From Paracoccaceae bacterium (GTDB taxonomy: Bacteria > Pseudomonadota > Alphaproteobacteria > Rhodobacterales > Rhodobacteraceae), in assembly GCA_007120685.1 (NCBI GenBank), contig SKNG01000381.1:1-7836 (forward strand): DNA of 7,836 bases. The letters are read 5' to 3'. Every line of letters starts with the position of its first letter. Position 1 is the stretch's first letter. A program made the translations under genes and the position numbers. The notes below the pieces were generated by a model, which was not told the origin of the DNA, searched no databases, and saw only the letters and a program-made list of their open reading frames with translations. This document shows positions 5,708 through 7,836 of this stretch, piece after piece.

Positions 5708-6616
5708 ATGCCCCTCACCATGAACCGCGAGGTCTTCATCACCTGCGCCGTCACCGGATCGGGCGGCACGCAGGATCGCAGCCCGCATGTGCCCCGCTCG
5801 CCCGCCCAGATCGCCGATGCGGCGCTGGCGGCGGCCCGCGCGGGCGCGGCCGTAGTGCATTGCCATGTCCGCGACCCCGAAACCGGCGCCCCATCCCGCG
5901 ACCCTGCGCTTTACCGCGAACTGACCGAGCGCATCCGCGACAGTGACACCGACGTGGTGCTGAACCTGACCGCCGGCATGGGGGGCGATCTGCTGTTCGA
6001 CGGGACCGAGGCGATGCACCGCCCCTCGCAACGCTCCGACATGGCCGGCGCGGCGGAGCGGGTGGCGCATGTGCTCGATTGCCGGCCGGAAATCTGCACG
6101 CTCGATTGCGGCACGATGAACTTTGCCGAGGCTGACTATGTGATGGTCAACACCCCCGGCATGCTGCGCGACATGGCCGCCCGCATGGTCGCCAGCGGCA
6201 CGCGGATAGAGATCGAGGCGTTTGATACCGGCCATCTGTGGTTTGCGAAACAACTGGTGGCTGAGGGCGTGATCCCCGATCCGGTGCTGGTGCAGCTCTG
6301 CATGGGCGTGCCCTGGGCGGCGCCGGATGATCTGATGACCTTTCTGGCGATGGTGCAGAATGTGCCGGCGGGTTGGCACTGGTCGGCCTTCGGGCTGGGC
6401 CGGCACCAGATGCCCTATGTCGCGGCCTCGGTCCTGGCGGGCGGCAACGTGCGCGTGGGGCTGGAGGACAACCTCTGGCTGGAAAAGGGCGTGCTGGCGA
6501 CGAATGCGCAACTGGTCGAACGGGCGGTCGGCATCATTCAGGGGCTGGGCGCGCAGGTCATCGGGCCGGATGCGGTGCGCGCGCGGCTGCAACTGGAAAA
6601 GCGGGCGCCGGCATGA
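5708..6616 (+). CDS. cdhB: BKACE (DUF849) family enzyme, probable 3-dehydrocarnitine cleavage enzyme
   Basis: This is a member of the beta-keto acid cleavage enzymes. These are Zn-dependent TIM-barrel proteins that combine a beta-keto acid with acetyl-CoA to give acetoacetate and a new CoA ester. It is 302 residues, close to the usual length. The metal site is visible as HCH at 51-53 (His51, His53) plus Glu253 in GNVRVGLEDNLW. Arg249 and Asp254 match the catalytic Arg and Asp of the founding enzyme Kce. NLTAGMGGD (86-94) and EAFDTGHLWFAKQL (170-183) are typical of the family. Adjacency to a carnitine dehydrogenase points to 3-dehydrocarnitine as substrate, yielding betainyl-CoA and acetoacetate. 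That specificity is inferred from context, since family members with other substrates look alike. The start could also be ATG 5720 (MNREVF), and neither has a strong ribosome site. The stop overlaps the lipocalin start (ATGA at 6613-6616). Confidence 0.85.
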   Translation: MPLTMNREVFITCAVTGSGGTQDRSPHVPRSPAQIADAALAAARAGAAVVHCHVRDPETGAPSRDPALYRELTERIRDSDTDVVLNLTAGMGGDLLFDGTEAMHRPSQRSDMAGAAERVAHVLDCRPEICTLDCGTMNFAEADYVMVNTPGMLRDMAARMVASGTRIEIEAFDTGHLWFAKQLVAEGVIPDPVLVQLCMGVPWAAPDDLMTFLAMVQNVPAGWHWSAFGLGRHQMPYVAASVLAGGNVRVGLEDNLWLEKGVLATNAQLVERAVGIIQGLGAQVIGPDAVRARLQLEKRAPA

Positions 6617-7150
6617 GGATGGGTGGCATCAGAGGGCTGGCCGCCGTGCTGCTGCTGGCGGTGCTGGCCGGTTGCGGCAACTATCGCGACACCTCGGTCC
6701 CCATGCAGCCCGTCACGCGGCTGGACCTGAACCGCTATGCCGGCACCTGGTACGAGATAGCGCGTTATCCCGTCTGGTTTCAGTCCGGCTGCACGGCGAC
6801 GACCGCCACCTATCGGGTCACCGGGGCCGGATACGGTGTCGGTGCTGAACCAGTGCCGCGAGGGCGCGCCGGACGGGCCGCGCCGGCAGATCGAAGGCAC
6901 GGCACAGGTGGTCGGGCCGGGGCAGTTGTCGGTGCGGCTGGGTCGGGTGCCCTTTGCCGCGCCCTACCATGTGCTGTGGGTGGCGCCGGATTATTCGGCC
7001 GCCGTGGTGGGCGTGCCGCAGGGCCGGGCGGGCTGGATCCTGGCGCGCAGCTCGTCGATGCCGGCGGCGCAGCGGGAACAGGCGAACGCCGTGCTGGCGC
7101 GCAACGGCTATGACGTGACACGGCTGATCGAGGTAGAGCATGCGCGGTAA
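6613..7150 (+). pseudogene. Blc-type lipocalin lipoprotein with a +1 frameshift
   Basis: The first frame encodes a lipoprotein signal with lipobox LAGC (Cys21), followed by Gly-Asn rather than Asp, which suggests outer-membrane sorting. It then has the lipocalin signature RYAGTWYEIARYP (41-53). Around the G-run at 6823-6826 the homology moves to the +1 frame, which continues PDTVSVLNQC, the PDYSAAVVG strand and WILAR, and ends with TAA at 7148-7150. Dropping one G restores a single 178-residue protein, almost exactly the usual Blc length, with PDY at 125-127 and Arg145 as the other lipocalin motifs. As written, translation would leave the lipocalin frame and stop at 7113 after 166 codons. Blc lipocalins bind fatty acids or lysophospholipids at the outer membrane. 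The fully conserved second half suggests a recent mutation or a sequencing error. ATG 6613 overlaps the cdhB stop, so coupling is likely. Confidence 0.85.
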
Positions 7151-7836
7151 GGCGGCGATTGTCGGCGCGGGGGTAATCGGCGCGGGGTGGGCCGCGCGCT
7201 TCCTGCTGAATGGCTGGGATGTGGCGGTCTTCGACCCCGACCCGGCGGCGCCGCGCAAACTTGCCGAGGTGCTGGACAACGCCCGCGCCAGCCTGCCCGC
7301 GCTGAGCGATCTGCCAATGCCAGACGAAGGATGTCTGACATTCACGCCCAGCCTGCAGGACGCCGTGCAAGGCGCCGACTATGTTCAGGAATCCGTGGCC
7401 GAGCGGCTGGATCTGAAACACCGCGTGCTGGCCGAGGTGCAGACCCATGCGCCGGGGGCGGTGCTGGGCTCTTCGACCTCGGGTTTCACGCCCACCGCGC
7501 TGCAGGAAGGCGCCCGGGACCCGGCGGCGATTCTGGTCGCGCATCCCTTCAACCCGGTCTATCTGCTGCCCTTGGTGGAATTGGTGCCCAACCCGAAGAC
7601 CGCGCCAGAAGTGCTTGACCGGGCGAAGGAAATCCTGACCGGGCTGGGCATGTTCCCGCTGCATCTGCGCAAGGAGATCGACGCCCATATCGCCGACCGG
7701 CTGCTGGAGGCGGTGTGGCGCGAGGCGCTGTGGCTGGTCAAGGACGGCGTCGCCACGACCGAGGAGATCGACGAGGCGATCCGCATGGGGTTCGGGCTGC
7801 GCTGGGCGCAGATGGGGCTGTTCGAGACCTACCGGA
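7140..7836 (+). CDS. cdhA: L-carnitine 3-dehydrogenase, 3'-incomplete at the window edge
   Basis: This is an NAD-dependent 3-hydroxyacyl-CoA dehydrogenase-like enzyme that oxidises L-carnitine to 3-dehydrocarnitine. The 232 visible residues cover the whole Rossmann domain and the start of the helical domain. Visible motifs are the NAD loop GAGVIG (9-14), Asp32 at the end of strand 2 (favouring NAD over NADP), SSTSG (111-115), the catalytic-His segment HPFNP (135-139) and Glu147. The segment IADRLLEAVWREALWLVKDG (184-203), then ATTEEIDEAIRMGFGLRWA, is typical of carnitine dehydrogenases and lambda-crystallin relatives. Substrate assignment relies on that resemblance and on the adjacent BKACE gene. 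ATG 7140 lies inside the end of the lipocalin gene (11-base overlap), with GAGGTAGAGC just upstream. Some family members carry a C-terminal thioesterase fusion, which cannot be seen here. Confidence 0.88.
   Translation, partial: MRGKAAIVGAGVIGAGWAARFLLNGWDVAVFDPDPAAPRKLAEVLDNARASLPALSDLPMPDEGCLTFTPSLQDAVQGADYVQESVAERLDLKHRVLAEVQTHAPGAVLGSSTSGFTPTALQEGARDPAAILVAHPFNPVYLLPLVELVPNPKTAPEVLDRAKEILTGLGMFPLHLRKEIDAHIADRLLEAVWREALWLVKDGVATTEEIDEAIRMGFGLRWAQMGLFETYR

Noticed and set aside
4783..5769. 328-codon open frame on the - strand opposite the crotonase gene
   Set aside because: It is antisense to a gene with conserved catalytic residues. Its composition is typical of GC-driven shadow frames.
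5621..6592. 323-codon open frame on the - strand opposite cdhB
   Set aside because: It is antisense to the well-conserved BKACE gene. Its His/Arg/Gln-rich translation has no recognisable motif.
6810..7688. 292-codon open frame on the - strand opposite lipocalin/cdhA
   Set aside because: It spans two unrelated sense genes and has shadow-frame composition.

Overview
The window looks like an alphaproteobacterial chromosome segment of the Rhodobacteraceae/Paracoccaceae type. It is very GC-rich, with third codon positions dominated by G and C. It encodes the short prolyl-tRNA synthetase typical of that class, and its Der, crotonase, BKACE and carnitine dehydrogenase sequences read as that group's versions. 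Assignment to a genus is not possible from this sequence.

Layout. (1) 1-164: the right-hand remnant of an insertion sequence, comprising the last 40 codons of an IS481/IS3-like integrase-type transposase and a probable terminal inverted repeat. (2) 168-1331 (+): a kinesin-light-chain-like TPR protein with eight consecutive 42-residue repeats. It has no convincing start signal, begins about 4 bases past the presumed IS end, and has probably lost its 5' end to the insertion. (3) 1338-4786 (-): a housekeeping block read leftwards, der, then an interval of about 635 bases, then proS. The interval holds a 30-residue single-pass membrane protein with a near-perfect Shine-Dalgarno sequence, and a less certain secreted protein that overlaps it. 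(4) 4912-7836 (+): a tightly packed operon of a crotonase-family protein, a BKACE protein (probable 3-dehydrocarnitine-cleaving CdhB), a Blc-type lipocalin lipoprotein carrying a +1 frameshift, and a 3'-incomplete L-carnitine 3-dehydrogenase (CdhA).

How the genes work together. The rightmost operon fits conversion of L-carnitine to glycine betaine. CdhA oxidises carnitine to 3-dehydrocarnitine. CdhB uses acetyl-CoA to cleave it to betainyl-CoA and acetoacetate. A thioesterase (CdhC) would be expected just beyond the right edge. The crotonase and lipocalin are co-transcribed by position but have no proven role in the pathway. The der and proS genes serve ribosome assembly and translation.

No defence system, CRISPR array, tRNA, rRNA or replication origin was recognised. 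The points most worth a second look are the lipocalin frameshift in an otherwise intact gene, the 30-residue membrane protein between der and proS, and the IS/TPR junction. Large ORFs antisense to proS, der and the operon genes are GC-driven shadows and are not annotated.
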